A stretch of DNA of 64,000 bases from Clostridium sp. 12(A) (GTDB lineage Bacteria > Bacillota > Clostridia > Lachnospirales > Lachnospiraceae), in assembly GCA_000526575.1 (NCBI GenBank), contig JAGI01000002.1, forward strand, positions 3,193,501 to 3,257,500, written 5' to 3'. Position 1 is the first letter of the stretch. Each line of letters opens with the position of its first letter. This document shows positions 7,437 through 17,489 of this stretch, one piece after another. The notes below the pieces were generated by a model. It did not search any database, was not told where the DNA came from, and worked only from the letters and a program-made list of their open reading frames with translations. Both the position numbers and the translations under genes were made by a program.

Positions 7437-8750
7437 ATGGATAAATTATCGGTTCAGAAACGGATCTTAATTGGTCTCACACTCTTCTCCATGTTTTTCG
7501 GGGCGGGAAATCTTATATTTCCGCCCTTTTTAGGTTCACTGGCAGGAACCAGCACCTGGACAGCTATGATCGGCTTTGGGATTACTGCCATTGGCTTTCC
7601 GGTACTGGGAGTGGTTGCCGTAGCAAGAGCAGGGGGATTTTTTTATCTGGCAGAACGGGTACACCCCAGGTTTGCATTTGTTTTCACCTTGTTAAATTAC
7701 TTATCCATCGGTCCCTGCCTTGCCATTCCAAGGACAGCCAGTACTTCTTTTGAGATGGCTGTGGTTCCGTTTTTAGGAAGCGGCAATCTGCAGGTCGCAC
7801 AGATCTTTTATTCTGCCGCATTCTTTGTAATTGCATTTGTGGTGGCCCTTAATCCGGATAAGCTGACGGAACGTCTTGGAAAGGTTCTTACTCCAGTGCT
7901 TCTGGTGCTCATCGTAGTTATTTATGCCGGCAGTCTCATAAAGCCGCCAGGGCTTTATGGAACACCCATAAAGGAATATGCGTCAGGACCCTTGGTCAAG
8001 GGCTTTTTAGATGGCTACCTCACTATGGATACCATTGCAGCTCTTAATTTCGGAATCGTGATTTCTCTTAATATTAAGGGAATGGGAGTGAAAAAGGATT
8101 CTGTAGTAGTGGGAGAGACTATCAATGCAGGATTTGTGGCAGGAGGAATTCTTCTTCTGGTTTACGGCGCTCTGGCTCATGTTGGGGCGGTGACGGGCGG
8201 TGCCTTTGGTCCGGCCCAAAACGGTGCCCAGACCCTGAATCAGGCAGTCAGCTTCTTGTATGGAAAAACTGGTCTTGTGATGCTGGCAGTGGTATTTTTT
8301 ATTGCCTGCTTAAATACCTGTATTGGTTTAATCAGCTGTTGCAGCAAATATTTTTGTACCATAGTTCCGGGAATCGGTTACCGGACCTGGGCCGTTATAT
8401 TTGCACTGTCAAGCTTTGTGATTTCCAATGTAGGTCTGACTAAAATTCTGCAGATATCGGTTCCCGTATTAAGTGCGATTTATCCGGTAGCCATTGTGCT
8501 GATCTTACTCTCCTTCGGGTTCCAGGATGGAAAACGGTGGCGGTCAGTATACGTCTGGTCCATCAGCTTTACAGGCGTGATAAGCGTCCTGTTATCTCTG
8601 GAACAGGCTGGAGTGACCGTACTGCATCAGATAATGTCCAAGCTTCCTATCTATGCTGCTGGGCTTGGCTGGATCGTTCCTGCCCTGGTTGGTGTGGTGG
8701 TTGGAGTTGTTTTGGCTATGCTAAATAAAAGCGAGAGTAGTAAAGCCTGA
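7437..8750 (+). CDS. brnQ: Branched-chain amino acid transport system II carrier
   Basis: A cation-coupled importer of leucine, isoleucine and valine (LIVCS family). The 437 residues contain about twelve hydrophobic segments. The N-terminal signature FSMFFGAGNLIFPPFLG (about 17-33) is typical of BrnQ and contains the broken first helix with the substrate-binding backbone. The ATG comes right after GGGGGAGAG, 12 nt after the PRPP synthetase gene stop, so the two are probably cotranscribed although no metabolic link is obvious. A very stable terminator follows at 8799-8848. Confidence 0.92.
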   Translation: MDKLSVQKRILIGLTLFSMFFGAGNLIFPPFLGSLAGTSTWTAMIGFGITAIGFPVLGVVAVARAGGFFYLAERVHPRFAFVFTLLNYLSIGPCLAIPRTASTSFEMAVVPFLGSGNLQVAQIFYSAAFFVIAFVVALNPDKLTERLGKVLTPVLLVLIVVIYAGSLIKPPGLYGTPIKEYASGPLVKGFLDGYLTMDTIAALNFGIVISLNIKGMGVKKDSVVVGETINAGFVAGGILLLVYGALAHVGAVTGGAFGPAQNGAQTLNQAVSFLYGKTGLVMLAVVFFIACLNTCIGLISCCSKYFCTIVPGIGYRTWAVIFALSSFVISNVGLTKILQISVPVLSAIYPVAIVLILLSFGFQDGKRWRSVYVWSISFTGVISVLLSLEQAGVTVLHQIMSKLPIYAAGLGWIVPALVGVVVGVVLAMLNKSESSKA

Positions 8751-8798
8751 ATCAAAACATAATCAGTCAAATTAGTCTGGAATATAAAAAATTAAACT

Positions 8799-8848
8799 AG
8801 GGGATGGTGCAAAATTAAGTTACGCTAATTTTGTACCATCCCCTTTTG
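8799..8848 (+). terminator. Terminator of brnQ
   Basis: GGGGATGGTGCAAAATTA (8800-8817) pairs with TAATTTTGTACCATCCCC (8826-8843) with one G-U pair, and is followed by TTTTGT. Confidence 0.9.
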
Positions 8849-8849
8849 T

Positions 8850-8916
8850 AAAAAAGAACAGGAGTATTGCTCCTGATATGAAATCATAAATATCTCATAT
8901 CATTTTGCAACACTCC
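8850..8916 (-). terminator. Terminator of the minus-strand sbcDC-like unit
   Basis: On the minus strand GGAGTGTTGC (8907-8916) pairs with GCAATACTCC (8861-8870), with an inner GATATGA/TCATATC stem, and ends in TGTTCTTTTTT. Between here and 8999 there are loose repeats of TATAGTATCTAT in the 3' region. Confidence 0.75.
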
Positions 8917-8999
8917 CCTTGTCTTCTTATATAGTATCTATCTACTTATGTAGTATCTATATTTTTATATAGTACTTCTCTTTGTTCTATCGTATCTTT

Positions 9000-10862
9000 T
9001 TATATCTCAATCAAATGATAAGGAATCAAGTTAGCCGTCAGCATCTGAGCCTCTCTCTGATGACAGGTGAATATAATAATCTGATCAGAATAGGCATTCA
9101 CCAGCCACTTTAGGGCGGTCCTAAGTCTGTCATCATCATAAAGCACAAAGCTGTCGTCAAAGATCATTGGCATGCGCTCCGTACCTTCCTGAATCAGAGT
9201 AGCGGCAGCAAGTCGAAGGGCTAAATAAACCTGGTCCATAGTTCCGCTGCTGACCTGCTCCAGTGGCACCAGCTTTGTTTTGGTATTAAGAAATACATTT
9301 AGATTCTCATCCACGCTCATGCTGGTATAGATACCACCTGTAATGCCCTTAATGAGATCAGAGGCAGCTCGGTTTAGATAAAGCCCGAAGGAATCCCGGA
9401 TGGTAGAAGATAAGCCGGTCATGGTCTCAAGGGCTAAATCAATGGCAGAGACCTCTTCCCTGATCCGATCATTTTCCTCTAAAATATGCTTGAGTCCCTC
9501 TGCCTGAGTTTTACAGCTTGATAAGTGCTCCAGCTTTCTCTCCAGCTCCCATTGGCTTTTTTGCTGCTTCTCAATGGTCTCTCCGCAGGTCTCCTGCTTC
9601 TTTTGAAGCTCTTCAATCTCAGCCTGCTTCTGGGTAATGGCGGCCTCAGATTTAATCACAGCAGACGACAAGCGGGTAAACTCCGCCATTCTGGACTGAA
9701 ACGCACGCATGGCATCCGTTGAAATATCTGTACTCCCAAGATGTCTGGAAAGAATTTCCTGCAAAATCTTGGCGCTCATTTCCATATCCTTCTGACTTTG
9801 CTTCAGCTTTAAAAAGAGAATCAGCCCGATGAGGTAAAAGATAATGGCAGTACCCATGAACACGCTCATAAGAAGCAGAAGATCAAGACCGTAATTAGCG
9901 GTTAAGTAATTCGACTCACCCAGGTAATAAAGGCCTCCCACTCCGCATAATAGTGCCGTAGCAAGGATAAGGGAAAGGACAGAAAATACCTTTCTGGGCC
10001 TTTTACCTGACGCTTCCTTGGCTCTCATATATTCATCAAAGTTTTCCTGAGCTTTTAAAGAATATGCATTTATGGAGTCCTGATCTGTAAACTGGTTGCT
10101 GCTTAAGACCTGTTTTCCTCTTGCGACCTTTTTAATCAGCTCTTCCTTTTCCTTCTGGAGATCTTCTAAGGAAGTCTTAACATCTTCCCGCAGCTTTTGA
10201 AATTCATTGATCTGGTTTTCAAACTCCGGAGAGGATATCTCCCGTTCTGTGTTTCGAATCTCGCTGAGTAAAGAGGTATAGGTGCGGGCAGCCTCAGGAA
10301 CCATCTGGGATTCCAGCTCTTTTTTCTGGGATTTTAAAAATGACGCAGCCTTTGTAATGTTTAAGGCAAGGCTTCCCGTATTGTTTAAATTAGCGATGTA
10401 ATTTTTAAGCTCGGAAACCATACCTTCATCGGTCGCACTCTTTAGCTGGCTGATGCTCACGGTATTAATATAGGTGGTTTCACTCAGTCCGCATAAAAGG
10501 TCATCTAAGAATGCTTTGGTAGGCTCAATCTCCCTGCCTGCGGTTTCATCCACAATCTTAAATTCCTTTTTGTTCTTCTGAAAGGTCCTTTCAATCCGGT
10601 AGATGTGCTCCTTATGCTCTAACCGGATCTGCCCTTCGTAAGTGCCGCTGTTTTCCCATGGCTCAAACTTGGTGTAGAGATCATTTTTAGAAGCTCTTCC
10701 CCTCTGGCGTTCAATGCCAAAAAGCATGCCGCGAATAAAGGTATGTATGGTGGATTTTCCTGCTTCGTTCTTTCCGTAGACGATGTTAAGCCCATTCTGG
10801 AAGGTCAGATTCCTGCCATGGAATTTTCCAAAGCCATTGATATATATGTCCAGTATTTTCAT
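9000..10862 (-). CDS. SbcC/YhaN-like AAA ATPase with membrane segments
   Basis: An SMC/Rad50-type ATPase expected to partner the metallophosphoesterase encoded just upstream in DNA-end processing or repair. The 620 residues start with an ABC-type head: FGKFHGRNLTFQNGLNIVYG then Walker A GKNEAGKST (30-38). Long coiled coils surround two hydrophobic helices in the middle (VFSVLSLILATALLCGVGGLYYLG and the LLLLMSVFMGTAIIFYLIG stretch). The C-terminal head has signature VSSGTMDQVYLALRLAAA and Walker B MPMIFDDSF (about 564-572). Membrane segments inside the coiled coil are typical of YhaN rather than true SbcC. The ATG at 10862 follows AAAGGAG by 8 nt; the upstream frame extension lacks a site. It lies 4 nt after its partner. 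Confidence 0.87.
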   Translation of the reverse strand: MKILDIYINGFGKFHGRNLTFQNGLNIVYGKNEAGKSTIHTFIRGMLFGIERQRGRASKNDLYTKFEPWENSGTYEGQIRLEHKEHIYRIERTFQKNKKEFKIVDETAGREIEPTKAFLDDLLCGLSETTYINTVSISQLKSATDEGMVSELKNYIANLNNTGSLALNITKAASFLKSQKKELESQMVPEAARTYTSLLSEIRNTEREISSPEFENQINEFQKLREDVKTSLEDLQKEKEELIKKVARGKQVLSSNQFTDQDSINAYSLKAQENFDEYMRAKEASGKRPRKVFSVLSLILATALLCGVGGLYYLGESNYLTANYGLDLLLLMSVFMGTAIIFYLIGLILFLKLKQSQKDMEMSAKILQEILSRHLGSTDISTDAMRAFQSRMAEFTRLSSAVIKSEAAITQKQAEIEELQKKQETCGETIEKQQKSQWELERKLEHLSSCKTQAEGLKHILEENDRIREEVSAIDLALETMTGLSSTIRDSFGLYLNRAASDLIKGITGGIYTSMSVDENLNVFLNTKTKLVPLEQVSSGTMDQVYLALRLAAATLIQEGTERMPMIFDDSFVLYDDDRLRTALKWLVNAYSDQIIIFTCHQREAQMLTANLIPYHLIEI

Positions 10863-10866
10863 GGGA

Positions 10867-11937
10867 TCAGCTCCTTTCGTCCGTAGTGCGAAGCAGTGCA
10901 TTGATGCCGTAATAGAGGGCTTTCTTTTCCATAGGGCTCATCTCAGGCTTTTGAAGGGCCTGAATATAAAATCCGATCATGTCACTGGAATGCTCGGCAA
11001 AGAGCGCGGAAAAGTCATATTGGGGCTCGGATTCGTCTATGATCTCCATAATCTTAAACCGGGTGGAGAGCATATCTAAGTCAAAGGAAATATCAGGGTC
11101 CCTCATACCACGTATGCGGAAACGGAAGATATTTTCAGTGCCCCGGTTTTGAATCTCCTGGGTGATCTTCATCGCAAGCTCTGTATTGGTGGTGGCTGTG
11201 GTCACATTCACCGCCAGAGAAACATACTGTAGCTTGGCAATTGGGATAAACTTTAAATAGGAGACCATACGGGTCACTTCGTTAATCTCTCCCATAATCA
11301 TACCGTGAGGCCCTGACTCCGTCTTATCAAGTGGCTCTAAGGAACCGGAAAATGCCATACGGTTCTCAATGAGGATCTCAGGTCTGTGAATGTGGCCCAT
11401 GGCAATGTAGGAGAAGTCCAGGTTTGACATGGCTCCCTTATCAAATGGGATATGGTTGGCATCTCCGCCATGGCCTAAAAGCACGTGGATTCTGCCGTTG
11501 TTTGGTACTTTTAGATGATCAAGACGGTTTTCCGGGATTTCAGCCGAATAATAGCTGAACCCATAGACCTCTGTGTTGATCTCCTTGAAATAAACGCTTT
11601 CCAGCTCTTCCCCCATGAAATAAGTTACATTAGGCGCCCAGGTAAAGCTTAAGATAGCTGAATTTTTGCGGATTCGGTCATGATTTCCTGCGATAATGAC
11701 CACATGCACGGAAGGGATGGTGGAAAAGAGGTAGTTGACCTCCTTTAAATCCCTGGCAAGTGGCTGCCGGTGGAATAAGTCTCCGGAAATGAAAAGGCAA
11801 TCGGCTTCCAGGACCTTTGCCTGATGAACTGCCTTTGCAAAGGTGTCCTTAATATCCTGGCACCGTTCCTTGCTCCAGGGCTTGTCGCTGTCAGGACTCA
11901 TGCCCCAGTGAACATCTGCAATATGTATAAATTTCAT
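10867..11937 (-). CDS. SbcD/YhaO-like metallophosphoesterase
   Basis: A Mre11-type nuclease subunit that would use two metal ions to cut DNA, acting with the downstream SbcC/YhaN-like ATPase. The full set of calcineurin-fold motifs is present near the N terminus: DVH (8-10), GDLFHR (52-57), GNHDR (84-88), then GHGGD and GHIHRPE. At 356 residues it is close to the family size. The ATG follows GAGGT by 7 nt. It ends 4 nt before the ATPase gene, so the two are translationally coupled. asnS lies upstream on the same strand, but a hairpin at 11970-12010 separates them. Confidence 0.88.
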   Translation of the reverse strand: MKFIHIADVHWGMSPDSDKPWSKERCQDIKDTFAKAVHQAKVLEADCLFISGDLFHRQPLARDLKEVNYLFSTIPSVHVVIIAGNHDRIRKNSAILSFTWAPNVTYFMGEELESVYFKEINTEVYGFSYYSAEIPENRLDHLKVPNNGRIHVLLGHGGDANHIPFDKGAMSNLDFSYIAMGHIHRPEILIENRMAFSGSLEPLDKTESGPHGMIMGEINEVTRMVSYLKFIPIAKLQYVSLAVNVTTATTNTELAMKITQEIQNRGTENIFRFRIRGMRDPDISFDLDMLSTRFKIMEIIDESEPQYDFSALFAEHSSDMIGFYIQALQKPEMSPMEKKALYYGINALLRTTDERS

Positions 11938-11969
11938 TCTCGTTACCTCGCTGGTCCTATGTGAAAAGA

Positions 11970-12010
11970 TACCACAAATTCCCTGCCGGACTGGTAGGGA
12001 ATTTGTGGTA
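11970..12010 (-). terminator. Terminator of asnS
   Basis: A 15-bp perfect inverted repeat, TACCACAAATTCCCT (11970-11984) and AGGGAATTTGTGGTA (11996-12010). On the minus strand it is followed by TCTTTTC, just after the asnS stop. Confidence 0.75.
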
Positions 12011-12015
12011 CAGGC

Positions 12016-13407
12016 TTAAAGTTCGCAGTTGTTAACGGTTCTTGGGAATGGAACTACGTCACGGATATTGGCCATTCCGGTCAGATACATCACACAGCGC
12101 TCAAAGCCTAAACCAAAGCCTGCATGGCGTGTGGAGCCGTATTTTCTTAAGTCAAGGTAGAAGTCATAATCTTCCTTGTTAAGTCCCAGCTCGTCCATAC
12201 GAGCCACCAGTTTGTCGTAGTTATCTTCTCTCTGGCTGCCGCCGATGATCTCACCGATACCTGGAACGAGACAGTCCACGGCTGCTACGGTCTTATTATC
12301 CTCATTAAGCTTCATATAAAATGCCTTGATTTCCTTTGGATAATCCGTAACAAATACTGGCTTTTTATAAAGCTGCTCTGTTAAATAGCGCTCGTGTTCT
12401 GTCTGTAAATCGCATCCCCAGAACACTTTATAATCGAACTCATCATTATGCTGGGTAAGAAGCTCTACCGCTTCTGTATAAGTAACATGAGCGAATTCAG
12501 AATTTAAAACGTGGTTCAACCGGTTTAAAAGATCCTTGTCCACAAACTGGTTAAAGAAGTTCATCTCTTCTGGTGCGTGCTCAAGAACATAGCGGATTAC
12601 GTATTTTAGCATGGACTCAGCAAGAGCCATGTTGTCATTTAAATCTGCAAATGCCATCTCCGGCTCAATCATCCAGAATTCAGCGGCATGGCGGGTGGTG
12701 TTTGAATTTTCCGCACGGAAGGTAGGGCCAAAGGTATAGATGTTACGGAATGCCATGGCATAGGTCTCACCATTTAACTGACCGCTTACGGTTAAGTTGG
12801 TAGGCTTACCAAAGAAATCCTGGGTAAAATCAATGGTTCCTTCCTCTGTCTTAGGAATGTTATTTAAATCCATAGTGGTAACCTGGAACATCTCGCCGGC
12901 GCCTTCGCAGTCACTTCCGGTGATCAGGGGAGTATGAACGTAAACGAAATCTCTCTCCTGGAAAAACTGGTGAATGGCATAAGCAATTAAGGATCGAACC
13001 CGGAATACGGCCTGGAAGGTATTGGTTCTTGGGCGTAAATGGGAGATGGTTCTTAAATATTCAAAGCTGTGGCGCTTTTTCTGAAGAGGATAATCCGGGG
13101 ATGAGGTGCCTTCTACGGTAACCTCTGTGGCCTGTATCTCAAAGGGCTGCTTGGCATCCGGAGTAGGAACTAAAGTTCCGGTTACGATTACGGCAGCGCC
13201 AACGTTTAACTTGCTGATTTCTGAAAAATTCTCCATGGTATCGTGATAGACCACCTGAAGGGTTTCAAAATAAGATCCGTCGTTTAATACGATGAATCCA
13301 AAGGATTTGGAATCCCGCAGACTTCTTACCCAGCCTCCGACCGTAACCTGGGAATTAAGAAATGTTTCCTGCTTTTTATATATCTCTCTTACCGTGATTA
13401 AATCCAT
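12016..13407 (-). CDS. asnS: Asparagine--tRNA ligase
   Basis: Charges tRNA-Asn with asparagine in the cytoplasm. The 463 residues begin with an OB-fold anticodon-binding domain ([24 protein letters not shown]), then the class II catalytic core. Motif 2 is seen as [20 protein letters not shown], and motif 3 as [15 protein letters not shown] near the C terminus, ending in [15 protein letters not shown] as usual for AsnRS. AAGGAG lies 8 nt before the ATG, and a strong consensus promoter is only about 40 nt upstream, so there is no room for a T-box; expression looks constitutive. A terminator follows. Confidence 0.95.
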   Translation of the reverse strand: MDLITVREIYKKQETFLNSQVTVGGWVRSLRDSKSFGFIVLNDGSYFETLQVVYHDTMENFSEISKLNVGAAVIVTGTLVPTPDAKQPFEIQATEVTVEGTSSPDYPLQKKRHSFEYLRTISHLRPRTNTFQAVFRVRSLIAYAIHQFFQERDFVYVHTPLITGSDCEGAGEMFQVTTMDLNNIPKTEEGTIDFTQDFFGKPTNLTVSGQLNGETYAMAFRNIYTFGPTFRAENSNTTRHAAEFWMIEPEMAFADLNDNMALAESMLKYVIRYVLEHAPEEMNFFNQFVDKDLLNRLNHVLNSEFAHVTYTEAVELLTQHNDEFDYKVFWGCDLQTEHERYLTEQLYKKPVFVTDYPKEIKAFYMKLNEDNKTVAAVDCLVPGIGEIIGGSQREDNYDKLVARMDELGLNKEDYDFYLDLRKYGSTRHAGFGLGFERCVMYLTGMANIRDVVPFPRTVNNCEL

Positions 13408-13445
13408 AATAGATTCTCCTTTTACATGTTCGCATACTTATTAAG

Positions 13446-13474
13446 ATTATACTGTATTTTAAGATTCTATTCAA
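13446..13474 (-). promoter_or_regulatory. Promoter of asnS
   Basis: On the minus strand TTGAAT (13469-13474), a 17-bp spacer and a perfect TATAAT (13446-13451). Confidence 0.7.
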
Positions 13475-13586
13475 GGGGTGCTGGGTGTAAAAACATTAGA
13501 TACGCCTAAAAACGTCAAAAATTTGTAAAAAGCACGAAAAATGTCGGAAAATGCACAAAAAACTATAAGATAAAATGAAATATTTG

Positions 13587-13615
13587 TTCACTATTAAAGC
13601 AAGGTATGGTATAAT
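13587..13615 (+). promoter_or_regulatory. Promoter of glgCD
   Basis: A perfect TATAAT (13610-13615) with an extended TG. The -35 is weak: TTCACT (13587-13592) at 17 bp, or TTGTTC (13585-13590) at 19 bp. Confidence 0.55.
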
Positions 13616-13648
13616 GTAGTCACAATAATTACAGCAAGAGGTGATAAC

Positions 13649-14923
13649 GTGATTAAAAAAGAGATGATAGCCATGCTTTTGGCAGGCGGACAAGGCAGTC
13701 GCTTAGGTGTGCTTACGCAAAAAGTGGCCAAACCAGCAGTGTCCTTTGGCGGTAAATACCGAATCATTGATTTCCCGCTTAGCAACTGCATCAATTCAGG
13801 AGTTGATACGGTAGGAGTTCTTACCCAGTATCAGCCATTGCGCCTGAATACTCATATCGGCATCGGCATTCCCTGGGATCTTGACCGGAATGTGGGCGGA
13901 GTCACTATTTTACCTCCTTATGAACGGAGCAAGGGAAGTGACTGGTATACCGGTACAGCAAATGCCATATATCAGAACCTGGAATATATGGAGACCTACA
14001 ATCCCGATTACGTCCTCATTTTATCTGGAGACCACATCTATAAGATGGATTATGAGGTCATGCTGGAATATCACAAAGCGAATAATGCAGATATCACCAT
14101 TGCTGCTATGCCGGTGCCTATTGAAGAGGCAAGCCGGTTTGGGATACTAATCACAGATGAAAGCAACCGGATTACGGAATTTGAGGAAAAGCCCGCAAGT
14201 CCAAGAAGTAATCTGGCTTCCATGGGAATATACATATTTAGCTGGAAAGCATTAAAAGAAGCACTGATTCGTATGTCTGACGTACCCGGGTGTGATTTTG
14301 GAAAACATATCATACCCCATTGTTTTGAAGAGGGAAAGCGGGTCTTTGCCTACGAATACAACGGTTATTGGAAGGATGTAGGTACGTTAGGTTCCTATTG
14401 GGAAGCCAATATGGAGCTGATTGATATCATTCCTGAATTTAATCTTTATGAAGAGTACTGGAAGATTTATACAAAAAGCGACATTATTCCGCCCCAGTAC
14501 GTCTCCGAGGAAGCTGTCATAGACAGAAGCATTGTGGGAGAAGGAACCGAGATTTACGGAGAGGTAAGAAATTCCGTCATCGGTGCCGGCGTTATCATTA
14601 AAAAAGGTGCGGTCATAAAGGATTCTATCATTATGAGAGAGTGCGTGATCGGGGAAGACGCAGAGATCACAAAGGCTATTATTGCTGAGAATGTGACAGT
14701 GGGAACCGGTGTGAAAATTGGTACCGGAGACTATGAAAAGAGCAAGTATGATCCAAAGGTCTATCAGTTTGATCTGGTAACGATAGGGGAGAATTCTATC
14801 ATCCCGGATCAGGTGACCATAGGCAAGAATACAGCAATCGTGGGGATCACCGTCCCTGAAGATTATAAAGACGGAGAACTGGCCAGCGGAGATTATATCA
14901 TAAAGGCAGGTGGCATGCGATGA
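13649..14923 (+). CDS. glgC: Glucose-1-phosphate adenylyltransferase, catalytic subunit
   Basis: Makes ADP-glucose from glucose 1-phosphate and ATP, the committed step of glycogen synthesis. The N-terminal nucleotidyltransferase domain shows [11 protein letters not shown] then [20 protein letters not shown], the [10 protein letters not shown] metal and sugar site, and EFEEKPASP. The C-terminal third is a left-handed beta helix of hexapeptide repeats (for example [19 protein letters not shown]), as in this family. At 424 residues the length is normal. The GTG start follows GAGGTG by 5 nt. The stop overlaps the glgD start as ATGA, so the two subunits are made together and probably form a heterotetramer, as in other Firmicutes. 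Confidence 0.93.
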   Translation: MIKKEMIAMLLAGGQGSRLGVLTQKVAKPAVSFGGKYRIIDFPLSNCINSGVDTVGVLTQYQPLRLNTHIGIGIPWDLDRNVGGVTILPPYERSKGSDWYTGTANAIYQNLEYMETYNPDYVLILSGDHIYKMDYEVMLEYHKANNADITIAAMPVPIEEASRFGILITDESNRITEFEEKPASPRSNLASMGIYIFSWKALKEALIRMSDVPGCDFGKHIIPHCFEEGKRVFAYEYNGYWKDVGTLGSYWEANMELIDIIPEFNLYEEYWKIYTKSDIIPPQYVSEEAVIDRSIVGEGTEIYGEVRNSVIGAGVIIKKGAVIKDSIIMRECVIGEDAEITKAIIAENVTVGTGVKIGTGDYEKSKYDPKVYQFDLVTIGENSIIPDQVTIGKNTAIVGITVPEDYKDGELASGDYIIKAGGMR

Positions 14924-16041
14924 GAGCAATCGGAATTGTATTAGCAGGCGGGAACAGTAAACGGATGCGTGAGCTGTCCAACAGAAGGGCCATTGCAGCC
15001 ATGCCTATAGCAGGGAATTACAGGAGCATCGATTTTGCTCTCAGCAATATGACCAATTCCCATATTCAGAATGTAGCAGTATTAACTCAGTATAATTCCA
15101 GGTCCCTGCATCTTCATTTAAGTTCCTCCAAATGGTGGGATTTCGGAAGAAAGCAGGGCGGACTATTCGTATTTACTCCAACCATAACTGCAGATAGCAG
15201 TGACTGGTACAGGGGGACTGCGGATGCCCTGTTTCAAAACCTTACATTTTTAAAGAACAGTCATGAACCTTACGTAGTCATTGCCGCAGGAGACGGCATC
15301 TACAAACTGGATTACGGTAAGGTACTTGAATATCATATAGAGAAGAAATCAGATATCACCGTAGTATGCACAGAGCTGCCTGCGGGAGAAGATATCACAC
15401 GTTTCGGCCTGGTAAAGACCAATCAGGATGGCAGGATTACAGATTTTGAAGAGAAGCCTATGGTGGCTTCCTCTAATACGGTTTCCTGCGGCATTTATGT
15501 CATCCGCAGGCGTCAGCTTATTGAACTGATTGAGCAGTGCGCCATGGAGGACCGCTATGATTTTGTGAGTGACATTCTGGTACGATATCGGAATTTGAAA
15601 AGAATATATGCTTATAAGATGAACGATTACTGGAGAAATATCGCATCCGTGGAATCCTACTACAAAACCAATATGGATTTCTTAAAACCGGAAGTAAGAA
15701 ATTATTTCTTCCGTCAGTATCCGGATGTTTACTCAAAGATCGATGATCTGCCGCCTGCAAAATACAACCCAGGTGCATCTGTAAAAAACAGCCTGGTGTC
15801 CAGCGGCAGCATTGTCAACGGCGTTGTCGAGAATTCAGTCCTTTATAAAAAGGCCTATGTCGGCAACAACTGCGTCATTAAAAACTCCATTATTTTAAAT
15901 GACGTCTATATAGGCGACAATACGGTGATTGAAAACTGTATCGTAGAAAGCCGGGATACCATCCGTGCCAATACCACCTATATAGGAACAACGGACAATG
16001 TAAAGATTGTCTTGGAGAAAAACGAACGATACACATTATAG
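14920..16041 (+). CDS. glgD: GlgD-type regulatory subunit of ADP-glucose pyrophosphorylase
   Basis: A paralog of GlgC, 373 residues, expected to be a non-catalytic or regulatory partner. The fold is the same (nucleotidyltransferase, then hexapeptide beta helix), but the ATP/PPi site is degraded: the KPAV segment of GlgC reads AAMP here ([18 protein letters not shown]) and the Gly-rich loop is GGNSKRM instead of GGQGSRL. The sugar-phosphate site DFEEKP is kept. The start overlaps the glgC stop by 4 nt. spoVG follows 25 nt downstream and may be read from the same promoter. Confidence 0.9.
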   Translation: MRAIGIVLAGGNSKRMRELSNRRAIAAMPIAGNYRSIDFALSNMTNSHIQNVAVLTQYNSRSLHLHLSSSKWWDFGRKQGGLFVFTPTITADSSDWYRGTADALFQNLTFLKNSHEPYVVIAAGDGIYKLDYGKVLEYHIEKKSDITVVCTELPAGEDITRFGLVKTNQDGRITDFEEKPMVASSNTVSCGIYVIRRRQLIELIEQCAMEDRYDFVSDILVRYRNLKRIYAYKMNDYWRNIASVESYYKTNMDFLKPEVRNYFFRQYPDVYSKIDDLPPAKYNPGASVKNSLVSSGSIVNGVVENSVLYKKAYVGNNCVIKNSIILNDVYIGDNTVIENCIVESRDTIRANTTYIGTTDNVKIVLEKNERYTL

Positions 16042-16066
16042 TAAATGTGACGGGAAGGGGAAGAAC

Positions 16067-16348
16067 ATGCAGATTACAGATGTAAGAGTACGACGTATTG
16101 AAAAAGAGGGAAAGATGAAGGCCATAGTATCAATCACATTGGATAACGAATTTGTTATTCATGACATTAAAGTTATTGAAGGAGAAAAAGGACTATTTAT
16201 AGCAATGCCCAGCCGAAAGGCGGCAGATGGTGAATACCGGGATATCGCTCATCCGATTAATTCCGGAACCAGAGACACCATTCAGAAGGTGATTCTGGAT
16301 AAATATGAGACCACTGCTATGGATGTACCTGAGGCAGTATTTGCTTAA
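16067..16348 (+). CDS. spoVG: SpoVG regulator
   Basis: A small nucleic-acid-binding regulator (93 residues) linked to sporulation septation and to global post-transcriptional regulation in Firmicutes. The sequence begins [20 protein letters not shown] and contains the conserved core [20 protein letters not shown] and HPIN, with no other domain. The ATG is preceded by GGAAGGGG; the open frame extends upstream into glgD but that part is not conserved-looking. It follows glgD closely and ends at a strong terminator. Confidence 0.94.
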   Translation: MQITDVRVRRIEKEGKMKAIVSITLDNEFVIHDIKVIEGEKGLFIAMPSRKAADGEYRDIAHPINSGTRDTIQKVILDKYETTAMDVPEAVFA

Positions 16349-16363
16349 TCAAATAAAAGGATC

Positions 16364-16398
16364 CGCAGACAGGCTTTTCGTACTGTCTGCGTTTTTTT
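16364..16398 (+). terminator. Terminator of spoVG
   Basis: CGCAGACAG (16364-16372) pairs with CTGTCTGCG (16383-16391), followed by seven T. Confidence 0.9.
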
Positions 16399-16418
16399 GC
16401 CCGGAAATCAAACGAATA

Positions 16419-16447
16419 TTTACACTTTAGTGTTTTAAGGTTATAAT
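16419..16447 (+). promoter_or_regulatory. Promoter of ddh
   Basis: TTTACA (16419-16424), 17-bp spacer, perfect TATAAT (16442-16447). Confidence 0.65.
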
Positions 16448-16480
16448 AGGAATCAAATTTTTAGAAAGGCTGTGGAACGT

Positions 16481-17467
16481 ATGACAATAAAAATAGGTAT
16501 CGTAGGATATGGAAATCTTGGTAAGGGAGTGGAATGTGCCATTAAGCATAATCCTGACATGGAGCTAAAAGCTGTATTTACCAGAAGAGCCCCGGAAACA
16601 TTAAAGCTTCTGACCGAAGGCGTTAAGGTATTTTCTTATGATGAGATTATGTCAAAAAAGGATTCCATCGATGTTTTAATTTTATGCGGTGGAAGTGCTA
16701 CCGATCTTCCGGTGCAGACTCCAGAGCTTGCAAAACATTTTAATGTGGTTGACAGCTTTGACACGCACGCCAAGATTCCGGAGCACTTTAAGGCAGTGGA
16801 TGAAGCTGCTTTAGAGGGCGGTAAGGTAGGAATTATCTCTGTTGGCTGGGATCCGGGTATGTTTTCCTTAAACCGTTTGTATGCCGGGGCTGTACTTCCG
16901 GGAGGACATGATTATACGTTCTGGGGAAGAGGAGTGAGCCAGGGCCATTCCGATGCGATTCGTAGAATTGATGGTGTAAAGGATGCCAGACAGTATACCA
17001 TTCCAGTGGAAGAGGCGTTACAAAAGGTTCGGGAAGGAAAGAATCCAGAGCTGTCAGTAAGAGAAAAGCATACAAGAGAATGCTTTGTAGTGGCAGAGGA
17101 CGGAGCTGACTTAGACCGGATCCGGGAAGAAATCGTGACCATGCCAAACTATTTTTCTGACTACGACACCACCGTTCACTTTATCAGTGAAGAAGAGCTT
17201 CTAAAGGATCATAAGGGAATTCCTCACGGCGGTTTTGTCATCAGAACCGGAACCACTGGCTGGGAGGATGAAAACAGCCATGTCATTGAATACAGCTTAA
17301 AGCTGGATTCCAATCCGGAATTTACTTCTTCCGTACTGGCTGCCTATGCCCGTGCCGCTTATCGCTTAAATCAGGAAGGACAGAAGGGCTGTAAAACAGT
17401 TTTTGATATTGCACCTGCGTATTTAAGTTCTCTCAGCGGGGAAGAATTAAGAAAACACCTGTTATAA
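16481..17467 (+). CDS. ddh: meso-Diaminopimelate D-dehydrogenase
   Basis: NADPH-dependent reductive amination of tetrahydrodipicolinate to meso-diaminopimelate in one step, feeding lysine and peptidoglycan. The 328 residues begin with a Rossmann motif IGIVGYGNLGKGVE. Family features follow: TRRAPE (cofactor selectivity), DSFDTHAKIPEH, SVGWDPGMFSLNRLY, GRGVSQGHSDAIRRIDGVKDARQYT and HGGFVIRTG. ATG 16481 is preferred over GTG 16472 because AAAGG is 11 nt from the ATG but only 2 nt from the GTG, and because the family starts with MTIKIGIVG. A DUF3783 gene follows 22 nt later. Confidence 0.94.
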   Translation: MTIKIGIVGYGNLGKGVECAIKHNPDMELKAVFTRRAPETLKLLTEGVKVFSYDEIMSKKDSIDVLILCGGSATDLPVQTPELAKHFNVVDSFDTHAKIPEHFKAVDEAALEGGKVGIISVGWDPGMFSLNRLYAGAVLPGGHDYTFWGRGVSQGHSDAIRRIDGVKDARQYTIPVEEALQKVREGKNPELSVREKHTRECFVVAEDGADLDRIREEIVTMPNYFSDYDTTVHFISEEELLKDHKGIPHGGFVIRTGTTGWEDENSHVIEYSLKLDSNPEFTSSVLAAYARAAYRLNQEGQKGCKTVFDIAPAYLSSLSGEELRKHLL

Positions 17468-17489
17468 GAAAGAAGCAGGAGGGATAATT

